The notes under the pieces were generated by a model that was not told the origin of the DNA, searched no databases, and saw only the letters and a list, made by a program, of their open reading frames with translations. From Leisingera daeponensis DSM 23529 (GTDB taxonomy: Bacteria; Pseudomonadota; Alphaproteobacteria; Rhodobacterales; Rhodobacteraceae): a stretch of DNA of 64,000 bases. The stretch covers positions 146,549 through 210,548 of the forward strand of contig NZ_KI421502.1 in the NCBI RefSeq assembly GCF_000473145.1. Direction: 5' to 3'. The position numbers and the translations under genes are program-made. Positions 25,336-34,300 of this stretch are shown here, piece by piece; the first letter of the stretch is position 1; each line of letters opens with the position of its first letter.

Positions 25336-26635
25336 GCCTCATCCTCCAGATTTTCCCAGGCTTCCAGCGCGTAGGCCTTGAATTCGTCATAGGCCTGATC
25401 AAACGACGCCCGCGCACGGCGCCAGGTTTCGCGTGTCATGTCCCGGTAATCGATTTCGTAGATCGAACTCAGGAAGCGGCCCGATTGCTCGACTGCGCGG
25501 GTCATCTCGATCGGGTGCTCGGTCATTCTACCCTCGAACACCTTCATAAATGCCGAACGCATCGCACGGTGCAAATCGTTACCGCTTTCGTAACGGGTGA
25601 GGAGGAAGCGGACGTCCTGGAAAACCTTCGGCAGAGCAAATGTCCCCGCGGGGACAACACCGTTAAACGCCGACAGATCCTCCAGCGCCTCAGAGAGCTG
25701 GCCGATGAAGGAGGTGGTGGAGTCATACTCCCAGTAGCCGGGGCCGGAGGGGATATAGAGCATGTCAGCGGCGAAGACCGCGTTCATCGACTGGTAGCCG
25801 ATGGCGGGCGGGCAGTCGAAGATCATCAGGTCGTAGTCCTCGGCCGGGAGCTGGTCGAGGTAGCGGGAGACCGCGGCGAAGAACGACCATTCCGGGTTCA
25901 AGTGGCGGTACTGGGCGGAGGCGAATTCCACGAAGGCCGCGTTGGCGCAGGACGGGATGATGTCGATGGTGGGCAGCTGGTCGGCTTGACGAAATCGCTG
26001 ACCCGCAGGTCCTGCAGCCCCATGCCGGTGATCGCGTCGGGGAGCTGGCGCTGGGGCAGGGCGGTGCCGGACTCGGCGCCTTGCGATACCGCGTTCATCC
26101 GTTCCGTCTCGCGCACCAGGTCGCGGGCCATGATGCCCCAGACGGTGTAGTCCTCGGTGACGTCGCTGAGGCCCATGGAGTGCGACAGGGTGGCCTGCGG
26201 GTCGAAGTCGACACACAGCACCCGGTAGCCGTCCAGCGCCGCGGCATGGGCGAAGTGCAGGGCAACGGTGGATTTGCCGGCGCCGCCCTTGAAGTTGGAG
26301 ATCGCCACCCGCAGCGCCCGTTTCCCCGCGGGGCGCTTGGGCAGCAGCGATTTGCGGTTGATCTTGATGCGGCGGCGCAGCTCGTTGATCTCGTCCAGCG
26401 AATACCAGCGCTGGCGGCCGTCCTCCTCGACATGGCCCTGGGGCAGCGAGGGGTCGGTGGCGAGCCGTCCCCGCAGGGTCGACTGGTTGACGCGGAAGAT
26501 CAGCTCCGCCACCTCCCAGGAGGAGAACCGGCGCAGGGTCTTTTCCAGTTCGGGGGAGAAGGTCTGCTGGCGGATCCAGCTTTGCATCTTGAGAGATTGG
26601 GCCTGCATCTTGGACAGGTCTTCGTGCGTAAACAT
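25332..26635 (-). pseudogene. parA: Plasmid partition ATPase ParA, frameshifted as read
   Basis: Two overlapping frames together make one ParA/RepA-type ATPase of about 434 residues. The first frame starts at the ATG at 26635 (Shine-Dalgarno AAGGAG) and encodes a helix-turn-helix-like N-terminus, the deviant Walker A FKGGAGKST and the switch VDFDPQATLSHSMG. Near 25970-25985 the frame goes wrong after SDFVKPTS; one missing G restores the reading to PTIDIIPSCANAAFVEF and on through DLMIFDCPPAIG to the end. This can be a sequencing error or a real mutation; an essential partition gene argues for the former unless another parA exists. A palindrome copy (25641-25656) lies in the second part, read as VPAGT. 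The stop overlaps parB. Confidence 0.88.
25641..25656. repeat. 16-base palindrome, inside parA
   Basis: Exact TGTCCCCGCGGGGACA within the ParA coding frame, again encoding VPAGT on the minus strand. Confidence 0.85.
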
Positions 26636-26767
26636 CGCTGCTCCTTAGCCTCACACGGTGTTGTTTTTTACAGCGCCCATTTCTTGCGGACGCTAATTCA
26701 GCCTCAATATCCATTTACGCCGAATTTGCAAAAAACGCAAAAGCTAATATGGTTGGAAAGAGCGTCC

Positions 26768-26783
26768 TGTCCCCGCGGGGACA
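26768..26783. repeat. 16-base palindrome upstream of parA
   Basis: Exact TGTCCCCGCGGGGACA, 133 bases upstream of the parA ATG; suited to ParB-dependent control or to nucleating partition near the origin. Confidence 0.85.
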
Positions 26784-26887
26784 CATTTGCAAAAGGCCCA
26801 GCAGCACAAGGGCCTGGGCGATTCGGAAGGCCCCGGCCAAACGATTCGTTTCATTGGATTTTTCTGGGGTTCAGACGCCAGATTTAG

Positions 26888-26961
26888 GGGGACACCTCAG
26901 ACCGGAACACTGCAGATTGGGGGACATTTCCGCGCGAATAGGGGACACTCAGGATGTCCCC
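26888..26961. promoter_or_regulatory. Four palindrome half-sites before the replicase gene
   Basis: GGGGACA occurs at 26888-26894, 26920-26926 and 26941-26947, and TGTCCCC at 26955-26961. The first three are spaced 32 and 21 bases, near whole helical turns. The last two face each other as a spaced inverted repeat. They look like an operator or incompatibility element related to the 16-base palindrome. Confidence 0.55.
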
Positions 26962-27187
26962 CCATACCATTGATACCAATTTTTCTTTCGAAAAAGGGAT
27001 TGGGTCTGAATTCAATTCCCGCCGGCGCTTGACAGAATCGGAATTCCGGACGCAAATCGGATACAACAAACGAATAGCGTTGAGTTCGGAGCCAAACCGG
27101 CCAGCGTAATTCCCGGCAAACCATCCGGGAGCACTTGAGGCAGCACATCCCGGCCCAGGAGGGCAGGGGGGAGAAACGGGGGCAGCA

Positions 27188-27871
27188 ATGCTTGCCAAAC
27201 GGCCTGCGGGGCGCAACGCCTCTGCGCTGAAATATGACATCCTCACGGCGATGGGGGCTTATGCGCTTGCCCAGGGCAAGGGGGCGCAGAGGCTGGTTCT
27301 GCGTTTCATGACACTGATGACCGCGCGCTACAACTGGCAGCGCGATGAACTGGCCGTCGGGCAGCGGGAGATCGCCCGGCTGTGGGACGTGGACGAGCGC
27401 ACGGTGAAGCGCGAGATGGCGAAGCTGCGCGGCATGGGCTGGCTGGTGGTGAAACGCCAGGGCGCGCGCGGGCGGGTCACCGAGTACGGCATTGATCTGG
27501 AGCGGCTGCTGGCGGATACCCAGGAGCGCTGGGGGGCGGTCGGGCCGGACTTCGAGCACCGGATGCAAGGGGCGGACGAGCCGGCGCCGAATGTGGTGCC
27601 GCTGCGCCCCGGCGCGGTGCCGCCTGCGCCGGATGTGTCGGACGGCAGTGAATGGAGCCTGGCCAAGGCGGTGCTGCATGCGGAGGATCCCGCCAACTAT
27701 GCCTCCTGGGTGCAGGGGCTGGAGCGCGCGGGCCGGGCAGGGGGCAGGCTGATGCTGAAGGCACCGAGCCGGTTCCATGCGAACTATGTCATGGCGCATC
27801 TGATGCCGCGCTTGCTGGCGGCTTGCCGCGATGTGGATGGCGAAGTCTCCGCCATTGTTGTGGAGGCGTGA
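27188..27871 (+). CDS. DnaA-like plasmid replication initiator
   Basis: This 227-residue protein has an N-terminal winged-helix-like region (QREIARLWDVDERTVKREMAKL, then GWLVVKRQGARGRVTEYGI) and a C-terminal part that resembles domain I of DnaA (EWSLAKAVL, YASWVQGLERAG, LMLKAPSRFHANYVMAHLMP). That combination is the DnaA-like replicase of Rhodobacterales plasmids, one of the known replicon types there besides RepABC, RepA and RepB. There is no AAA+ domain. A purine-rich Shine-Dalgarno (GGGGGAGAAAC) precedes the ATG. It is divergent from parAB. Confidence 0.85.
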   Translation: MLAKRPAGRNASALKYDILTAMGAYALAQGKGAQRLVLRFMTLMTARYNWQRDELAVGQREIARLWDVDERTVKREMAKLRGMGWLVVKRQGARGRVTEYGIDLERLLADTQERWGAVGPDFEHRMQGADEPAPNVVPLRPGAVPPAPDVSDGSEWSLAKAVLHAEDPANYASWVQGLERAGRAGGRLMLKAPSRFHANYVMAHLMPRLLAACRDVDGEVSAIVVEA

Positions 27872-27976
27872 GGCCGAAACTTGGCCCATATGGTTGAACC
27901 CCTTGGGGGCAGGGGCTTATGTGGGCGGGCAGGGGGCCTGGAACGAACGGCCCCGCGGAACAAGGAGCAGCCCGGA

Positions 27977-29251
27977 ATGAACGGCGCGCAGGACAGGATC
28001 TGTATCATCGGCCTTGGCTATGTGGGGCTGCCGCTGGCGGCCGCATTCGGGCAGTACCGCGAGGTCATCGGGTTCGACATAGATCCGGGCCGCATCGCGG
28101 AGCTGCGCCGGGGCGAGGACCGGACCCGCGAGCTGGAGCCGCAGGAGCTGGCCGCTGCGGAGTTTCTGAAATTCACGTCGGACCCGGCAGAGATTGCGGA
28201 TTGCTCCATTTACATCGTCACTGTGCCGACGCCGGTGGACGCCAGCCACCGTCCCGATCTGCGCCCGCTGCTGGCGGCTTCGGCCATTGTTGGCGGGGTG
28301 CTCAAAGCCGGTGATCTGGTGATCTATGAATCCACCGTCTATCCCGGCGCCACCGAGGAAGACTGCGTGCCGGTGCTGGAAGCGCGTTCGGGTTTGAAAT
28401 TCAACGCGGATTTCTTTGCCGGCTACAGCCCGGAGCGGATCAACCCCGGCGACAAGCAGCGGCGGCTGAAGGATGTGGTGAAGGTGACCTCCGGCTCCAC
28501 GCCAGTGGTGGCGGAGCGGGTGGATGCGCTCTACCGCGAGGTGGTGGCGGCGGGCACCCACAAGGCCGCCAGCATACGTGTGGCAGAGGCCGCGAAGGTG
28601 ATCGAGAACAGCCAGCGGGATATCAACATCGCGCTGGTCAATGAGCTGGCCAAGATCTTCAACAAGATGGGGATCGACACTCAGGCGGTTCTGGAAGCGG
28701 CGGGCACCAAGTGGAACTTCCTGCCGTTCCGCCCCGGTTTGGTGGGCGGCCACTGCATCGGGGTGGACCCCTATTACCTGACGCATAAGGCAGAGCAGCT
28801 GGGCTATCACCCGGAGATCCTGCTGGCCGGCCGCCGCCTGAATGACGGCATGGGCGCCTATGTTGCCGGTGAGATGGTCAAGGCGATGCTGAAACGCGGG
28901 CTTCCGGTGGCGGGCGCGCGGGTGCTGGTGATGGGGCTGACGTTCAAGGAGAACTGCCCGGATCTGCGCAACACGCGGGTGATTGATGTGGTGCGGGAGC
29001 TGCAGCAGTACGGGGCTGTGGTGGATGTCCACGATCCCCATGCCGACCCGGCAGAGGCGCAGGAGGAATATGGCATTTCGCTGCTGGCCGAGCCGGGGCA
29101 GGGGGCCTATGCCGGGATTGTGCTGGCCGTCGCGCATTCGGAGTTCCGCGCGATGGGGGCGGAAGCGGTCCGTGCCTTGGGGGCGGAGGGCGCGCTGGTC
29201 TATGACCTGAAATACGTGCTGGCGCCGGAGGAGGCGGATTTGCGGCTCTAA
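27977..29251 (+). CDS. UDP-N-acetylhexosamine (nucleotide sugar) dehydrogenase
   Basis: The 424-residue product is of the WbpO/TviB type of UDP-sugar 6-dehydrogenases. It shows the NAD-binding [16 protein letters not shown], the [19 protein letters not shown] segment, a central [23 protein letters not shown] helix and the catalytic-Cys region [12 protein letters not shown], with the C-terminal [11 protein letters not shown] lobe. It oxidises a UDP-N-acetylhexosamine to the uronate for surface polysaccharide. The ATG at 27977 has a good AAGGAG site; the frame extends 32 codons further upstream. No other polysaccharide gene is adjacent. Confidence 0.93.
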   Translation: MNGAQDRICIIGLGYVGLPLAAAFGQYREVIGFDIDPGRIAELRRGEDRTRELEPQELAAAEFLKFTSDPAEIADCSIYIVTVPTPVDASHRPDLRPLLAASAIVGGVLKAGDLVIYESTVYPGATEEDCVPVLEARSGLKFNADFFAGYSPERINPGDKQRRLKDVVKVTSGSTPVVAERVDALYREVVAAGTHKAASIRVAEAAKVIENSQRDINIALVNELAKIFNKMGIDTQAVLEAAGTKWNFLPFRPGLVGGHCIGVDPYYLTHKAEQLGYHPEILLAGRRLNDGMGAYVAGEMVKAMLKRGLPVAGARVLVMGLTFKENCPDLRNTRVIDVVRELQQYGAVVDVHDPHADPAEAQEEYGISLLAEPGQGAYAGIVLAVAHSEFRAMGAEAVRALGAEGALVYDLKYVLAPEEADLRL

Positions 29252-29317
29252 CCGGGGAATTCTCCCGCTCATCCTCGAATTGCTGTATCCTTGCTCATCG
29301 TGGCAAGGAGGTCAGTC

Positions 29318-29752
29318 ATGAGTGACGTGCTGGAAGGCCGCTGCCTGTGCGGCGCGGTGAAAATCCGTGTGGAGGGCGCGCATGATCCGCGCGCCGGGGC
29401 CTGCCATTGCCGCATGTGCCAGCGCTGGAGCGGCGGGCTGTTCTTATGTTTCGAGGCCGATGCAGCGGCGGTGACGGTGGAGGGGCCGGTCTCGCGCTAC
29501 CAATCCTCTGCCTTTGCCGAGCGGGCCTTTTGCAGCACCTGCGGATCGCATCTGTGGATGCGGGACGTGGACAAGGACGGGGAAGCCTATGATCTGATGC
29601 CGGGGCTGTTTGATGCCGCGCTGGCGTGGCCGCTCAGGTCGGAGATCTACGCCGACCGGGCGATGGCATCGGTGCGGCTGGAGGGCGGCCACAAGCGCGC
29701 CACCCGGGATGAATGGGAGGCGCAAAACCCGTTCATTGACGGCGATGTCTGA
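29318..29752 (+). CDS. GFA-family (glutathione-dependent formaldehyde-activating-like) zinc protein
   Basis: A 144-residue protein with the GFA/DUF636 zinc fold: Cys ligands in GRCLCGAVKI, ACHCRMCQRWSGG and FCSTCGSHLW. Members bind zinc; only a few act on S-hydroxymethylglutathione, so the substrate here is unknown. The ATG at 29318 follows AAGGAGG. It stands alone between the UDP-sugar dehydrogenase and the convergent RpiR gene. Confidence 0.9.
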   Translation: MSDVLEGRCLCGAVKIRVEGAHDPRAGACHCRMCQRWSGGLFLCFEADAAAVTVEGPVSRYQSSAFAERAFCSTCGSHLWMRDVDKDGEAYDLMPGLFDAALAWPLRSEIYADRAMASVRLEGGHKRATRDEWEAQNPFIDGDV

Positions 29753-29761
29753 GGGCAGGCG

Positions 29762-30673
29762 TCAGCTGCCGACCCGCGGCAGCTTCGGGCCGCTCCAATA
29801 GGCGCCGCTGTCCTGGCGCAGGGCGTCGTAGGCTTCGATCCGGCGCCGGGCGTCCTCGCCGCCGGCAGCGATCAGATGGGTGAGCAGGCATTCCAGCACC
29901 GCCATCGCGCCGCCGATGGCGCCGAACGGGTGCAGCGAGTTGGCGGCCACGGCCAGCACATGGTCGGTGCGGATGCCGGGGGCGATCACCTCGCTGTCGG
30001 AGATCAGGATCACCGATGCGCCGCGCTCCCCCGCCAGCCGCAGCGCCTGGATGGTGCCGGCGGAGTAGGGGGCGAAGGTGATGGCGACCAGGCAGTCTCC
30101 GGGGCCGATGTCCAGAAGGTCATCCAGCGCGGCCCCCATGTGGCGGGGGACCAGCTCCAGCGAGGGCAAGGCCATACGGCCGACGTAGTGGAAATAGTAG
30201 GCCAGCGCGTAGGACGACCGGGTGGCGGTGACATAGCTGCGGCGGGCGGACGTCAGAGCGTCCACGATCGCCTGCGTCCGCCCGGCCGTCATCAGCCGCA
30301 GCGAGCGGGAGGTGATATTGAGCTGGTTGCGCGCCGCCGCCGCCTGCAGCGCGCCTGCGGGGCCTTCGCCGGCCATGCGCTCCAGCCAGTCCTGGCCAAG
30401 GTCTGCCTCATGCGCGGTGGTGAGGGCGGCGCGGAAGGGGGCGCGGAAGGCCTCGAACGTGTCAAATCCCAGGTGCTGGGCGAGGCGCACAAACCCGTTG
30501 GCGCTGATGCCGGTCCTTTGGGCCGAGGTGCGCACGGTGTCGAGGCCGAAGTCGCCGGGGTTGTCGATCACGTATTTCGCCGCCGCCTTGAGCTTGGGCG
30601 GCAGGCTGTCCATCCGGTCCTTAAGGTGCTGGATCAGCCGGGCGGTTTTCCGGGGGTCGAGATGCGGGTCCAT
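29762..30673 (-). CDS. MurR/RpiR-family transcriptional regulator
   Basis: The 303-residue protein has an N-terminal RpiR helix-turn-helix (VRTSAQRTGISANGFVRLAQHLGF) and a C-terminal SIS sugar-phosphate-binding domain (GDCLVAITFAPYSAGTIQAL, with VILISDSEVI). Such regulators sense sugar phosphates. There is no sugar operon beside it, so the target cannot be named. Confidence 0.92.
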   Translation of the reverse strand: MDPHLDPRKTARLIQHLKDRMDSLPPKLKAAAKYVIDNPGDFGLDTVRTSAQRTGISANGFVRLAQHLGFDTFEAFRAPFRAALTTAHEADLGQDWLERMAGEGPAGALQAAAARNQLNITSRSLRLMTAGRTQAIVDALTSARRSYVTATRSSYALAYYFHYVGRMALPSLELVPRHMGAALDDLLDIGPGDCLVAITFAPYSAGTIQALRLAGERGASVILISDSEVIAPGIRTDHVLAVAANSLHPFGAIGGAMAVLECLLTHLIAAGGEDARRRIEAYDALRQDSGAYWSGPKLPRVGS

Positions 30674-30722
30674 GCGCCGTATCAGAGCAGATGTGCGGAA
30701 AATGACAAGGGCGGAACGGCTG

Positions 30723-31025
30723 TTATTCCGACAGGAACGCCATCAGGTCCTGGCGGGCGTGCAGGATGCGAAGGATCTCGGGGCGGCCGTGTTCCAGCCG
30801 GTAGATCACCAGATGCGCGCCGGAGGGGTGGATACGGACCGGCGGGGTGAACTCTGCCCGTTCGCGGGCCATTTCCAGGAAGTCCGCCAGCAGGTCGAAC
30901 AGGGCAAACAGGCTGTCTGTATAGGCGTCTGCCTGCGCCGCGCCCCAGGTGTGCTGGCCATAGCGCCAGATGGCGGCAAGGTCGGCGCGGGCGGCGGGGC
31001 GGATCCGCCAGCGCGGCTCAGCCAT
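30723..31025 (-). CDS. parE: ParE-family toxin
   Basis: This 100-residue protein is a RelE/ParE-superfamily toxin: PRWRIRPAARADLAAIWRYG at the N-terminus, GAHLVIYRL in the middle and EILRILHARQDL at the end. ParE toxins poison DNA gyrase, though some relatives cut mRNA. It overlaps the upstream parD by 8 bases, the usual order for antitoxin before toxin, and probably helps keep the replicon. Confidence 0.93.
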   Translation of the reverse strand: MAEPRWRIRPAARADLAAIWRYGQHTWGAAQADAYTDSLFALFDLLADFLEMARERAEFTPPVRIHPSGAHLVIYRLEHGRPEILRILHARQDLMAFLSE

Positions 31026-31254
31026 TGCGGCGCATGGCAGCCTTGAAAGCTTCGGCGGTCAGCGCCTCGGACGGGCCGCTGGCGAGGCCTGCATCAATGG
31101 CGGTTTGCAGTTCGGCAATGGCGGCGGCGCGGGCCTGGTCGCGGCGGATCAGGTCGCGGACATAGTCGCTGGAGTTGGCATAGGTGCCGGTGCGGGCGCG
31201 TTCCTCGACCCAATCCTTCATCTGGTCCGGCAGGGAGACGTTCATGGTGGCCAT
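31018..31254 (-). CDS. parD: ParD-family antitoxin
   Basis: A 78-residue ribbon-helix-helix protein, MATMNVSLPDQMKDWVEERA being the typical ParD start, with the YANSSDYVRDLIRRDQ helix pair and a C-terminal toxin-binding tail. I placed the start at 31254, preceded by AAAGGAA; the frame extends 29 codons upstream without a match. It should bind its own promoter, where an inverted repeat lies. Confidence 0.93.
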   Translation of the reverse strand: MATMNVSLPDQMKDWVEERARTGTYANSSDYVRDLIRRDQARAAAIAELQTAIDAGLASGPSEALTAEAFKAAMRRNG

Positions 31255-31283
31255 GGGCGGGTTCCTTTCGCTGCCACAGGATA

Positions 31284-31298
31284 TGGCAATCTTTGCCA
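31284..31298. promoter_or_regulatory. Candidate ParD operator
   Basis: Inverted repeat TGGCAA-TCT-TTGCCA lies 30 bases upstream of parD, where its promoter should be. Autoregulation by ParD is usual in this family. Confidence 0.55.
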
Positions 31299-31335
31299 AA
31301 AGTGCAAGAGAGGAAGCGGGAAGGTTGCCCGCCTG

Positions 31336-31371
31336 ACGCAAAAAGCCCGCAGCTAGATGCTGCGGGCTTTT
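31336..31371 (-). terminator. Intrinsic terminator after the rhodanese-YidC-PEP fusion gene
   Basis: Stem AAAAGCCCGCAG / CTGCGGGCTTTT with a 7-base loop; on the minus strand it is followed by a T run (TTTTTGCG). It ends the large gene and insulates parDE. Confidence 0.85.
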
Positions 31372-31392
31372 GGTTGTTGCTGTCCGGTTGGA

Positions 31393-34300
31393 TCAGGCCG
31401 AGACCACCTTGAGGCCTTTCTCTTCCAGCGGCTCAATGCTGCCGTCTTCGCTGACGGTCACCTTCTCGCCGTGGCTGAGGCTGTCGAGACCCTTGCATGC
31501 GACCAGCATCAGGACGTCCTTTTCGCGGGCAACGATGGCCATGTGGCTGAGCCAGCCGCCGACCTCGCTGAGCACAGCGCCAGAGCGCTGGACATAAGGA
31601 AGCCAGGCCGGGTTGACCATGCGGCAGACCAGAATGTCGCCGTCCTCGAAGTCTGCAAACGCAGCCGGGTCGATGCAGCTGTCGTCTTCCATCCAGAACA
31701 CCCGGGCGGTGGCGCTGCCGCTGCCCGCGACGCAGGTGCCGCCCATGGTGCCGCCGGCCGCCTTGGCCTGGGCGCCGAGCGACAGCAGTTCGCAGTCGCG
31801 CAGGGTGAGGGTGACGTCCGTGGGGGCGGATTTCTTGCGCAGCTCCTCCTTGGCGGCGCGGGCCTCTGCCAGGGCGCGCAGCTGCGCGGGTGCGGACCAG
31901 TTGCCGGACAGAACCTCGTCGAAGGTGAGGCTGAACACCAGATCCCCCAGCCCGCTGATCTGCCCCAGCGCCAACAGGGCGCGGCGCAGTTCGGCGACGA
32001 CGCGCAGGGCCTCGTGCTTGGCCTGCTCCTTGAGGTCCTGGTAGGCGATGGCGATGCCGATGGTATCGTCCAGCTCATCCGGCAGGTTGGCCGGAACCGG
32101 GACGGACCCGATCGGCTCCACCGTGTTGGTAAGCAGCGATTCCAGCAGCGCCGGCGCCTCTCTGTAGCGGGGCGAGGACAGCTCATAGTCGAAGATCGAA
32201 CGGTGCCCCATCAGCTGCGTGGCGCGGGCCTGGGCATCCCTTCCGGTGCAGGAGGCGAGCAGGCTGGAGGGCGCGTTGGGCAGGTCCGCGTGCATCAGGT
32301 GCGCGCGCAGGGCCGGATCGCCAGCCGCTGCCGTGCCGGCCTCGCCCATGGTGAAGCCTGCCAGGATGTTGATCTTCTCGGCCTCCAGATAGACCTCGCG
32401 GATGAACATGTCCTTGAGGGTGGAGATCGCCTCCAGCAGCTTGTCCTGGGGCAGGGCGGCGTAATCCACCGCCTGCCAGATCGCCAGCTTGTTCTTCAGC
32501 TCCGGCATCACCTCGCCGCGGAAGCGGGTGATCATCGGGTGCGCCTGCTTGCGCAGCTGCTTGGCCTTGGCGGCGGTGAGCTTGAGCGTCATGCCCTGTT
32601 TTAGCGCCACATCGACGTAGGTCTTGCCGAACAGGTTGACCAGATGGCCGTCGCGCCCTTCCGGCAGGCCATAGGGCACGCCCAGCTCGCGGCAGGCCAG
32701 GTCAACGCTGCCGCCCGGCGCCCACAGCTCGCTCATCAGCGAGAAGGAGAGCGGGGTGGGGCGGGGCAGGACCTCGGACATTTCGTCCTGTTCCAGAATG
32801 ATCTGGTCCGGGTCCGCACCGGCGTAGCGGTCCAGCAGATCGCGCCATTCGGCGAGGCGGGTCTGTTCCTGCTCGGTGCCCAGGGACAGCGTGGTGATGT
32901 CGCGGCTCTGGACGATCTGGAACTGGCCGTTTGCATAGGCCCATTCCACGTCCTGCGGGCAGCCGAAGGTCTCCTCGATCTGCTTTCCAAGGGCCAGCAG
33001 CGGCGCCATGTCCAGGGTCTGGTCCTGATCGGCATCCGCCGGCAGGCCGGTGTAGCGGCCAAAGCGCAAGGAGGTCGGGGTGACGCGGCCGGACACAAGA
33101 TCCTCGCCGCAGCCCTCGACCCATTCGATCATGGCCATGCCGGGGGCCATCGGGTCCTGGGTGAAGAGGACGCCGGCGTATTCGGCCTGCACCATTTCCT
33201 GCACCACGATGTTGCCCTGATCTGTGCTGTCGCCCTCGCCGGAGTAGCTGGCGGCACGTTCGGACGAGAAGCTGGTAACAACTTCGTCCAGCGCCGCGCG
33301 CATGGTGTCCGCGGTCACGTCGAGCACGGATTCAAAGACGCCTGCGAAGCTTTGATCGTGGCCGTCCTCGTTGCTGGCGGAGGAGCGCACGGCGACCGGC
33401 TTGCCGCCTGCAAGGGCAAAGACCCTGGCGGCAAAGGCGTCTTTTTTCGCATCGGACATTTCGCGGTAGTCGTGGATCGCATCGGAGCGCACGATCACGC
33501 CGCCGGGCACCGGCAGGCCGGCGTTGCGCAGGATCGACAGGCGCAGGGCCTTGTTGCCGGCGTGCTCCAGTTCTTCGGTGTAGCCCATCGGGATCACGCC
33601 GCGCGGCAGCTTGGCAAGGCGGCGCTTGTGGGCGCGCAGCGACACCGCTTCAGCCAGCGTGCGGTGCATGCCGGTGACATAGGCGCGCTGCACCAGCAGG
33701 AGCGTCAGGCTGAAGCAGAGATAGGCATTGGCGGCCGCGGTCAGGCTGAACACCATGGCAAAGAGCGCAGGCATGCCCAGCACCATCCACAGGAGTTTCT
33801 GGCGCTTGGTCTTGGCCACGGCCCAGAGCAGGTAGACGGCGGCAAGCGCACAGAACAGCACCGGCAGGATGAACAGTGGATCGGGCGCGCCGAGGTCCTC
33901 CATCCACAGGAACGGGGTTTGCAGCGAGGCGCTGGCCTCTTGTGCGGCGGAGACGCCCAGCATCATCACCGGCAGAAACAGAAGCGCGGTGAGGTTCTTC
34001 ATCGGGGTCAGGCCTTTTTCGGCGTAGAACGCCTGCACCGCGCGCGCCTTGCGCACCGGGTCATGGGCCAGTTTCGCCTTCAGCGCCTTCATCTCGTCCG
34101 CGGTTTCATTGGTGATGATCTGGTCGCGTTCGGATTTCAGCGCCACCGGAAGAACCAGAATGCGGGTCACGATGGACAGCGCCAGAAGGCCCAGCAGGAT
34201 ATGGCTGCGCTCATGCACCCACAGCAGCGCGGCGGCCAGCGCCGAGATCGCCTTGTCCCAGAGGCCGGTCTGCTGATCGGCCAGCCACGCCTGCACATGC

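Larger units (their letters stand above)
26636..27187. other. Candidate replication origin / control region between parA and the replicase
   Basis: This 552-base gene-free gap separates divergent parA and rep genes. It contains an AT-rich zone (about 26655-26760), an exact 16-base palindrome (26768-26783) followed by AAAA and a GC-rich inverted repeat, and then four half-sites GGGGACA or TGTCCCC (26888-26961). A TTGACA hexamer at 27029-27034 on the plus strand may be a -35 element for rep, but its -10 is weak. The layout fits an origin with autoregulatory sites; the precise origin cannot be fixed from sequence alone. Confidence 0.6.

Noticed and set aside
26321..26335. TTTCCCCGCGGGGCG inside parA, similar to the 16-base palindrome.
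   Set aside because: Only the CCCCGCGGGG core matches; the TGT/ACA ends are lost, so I did not count it as a site.
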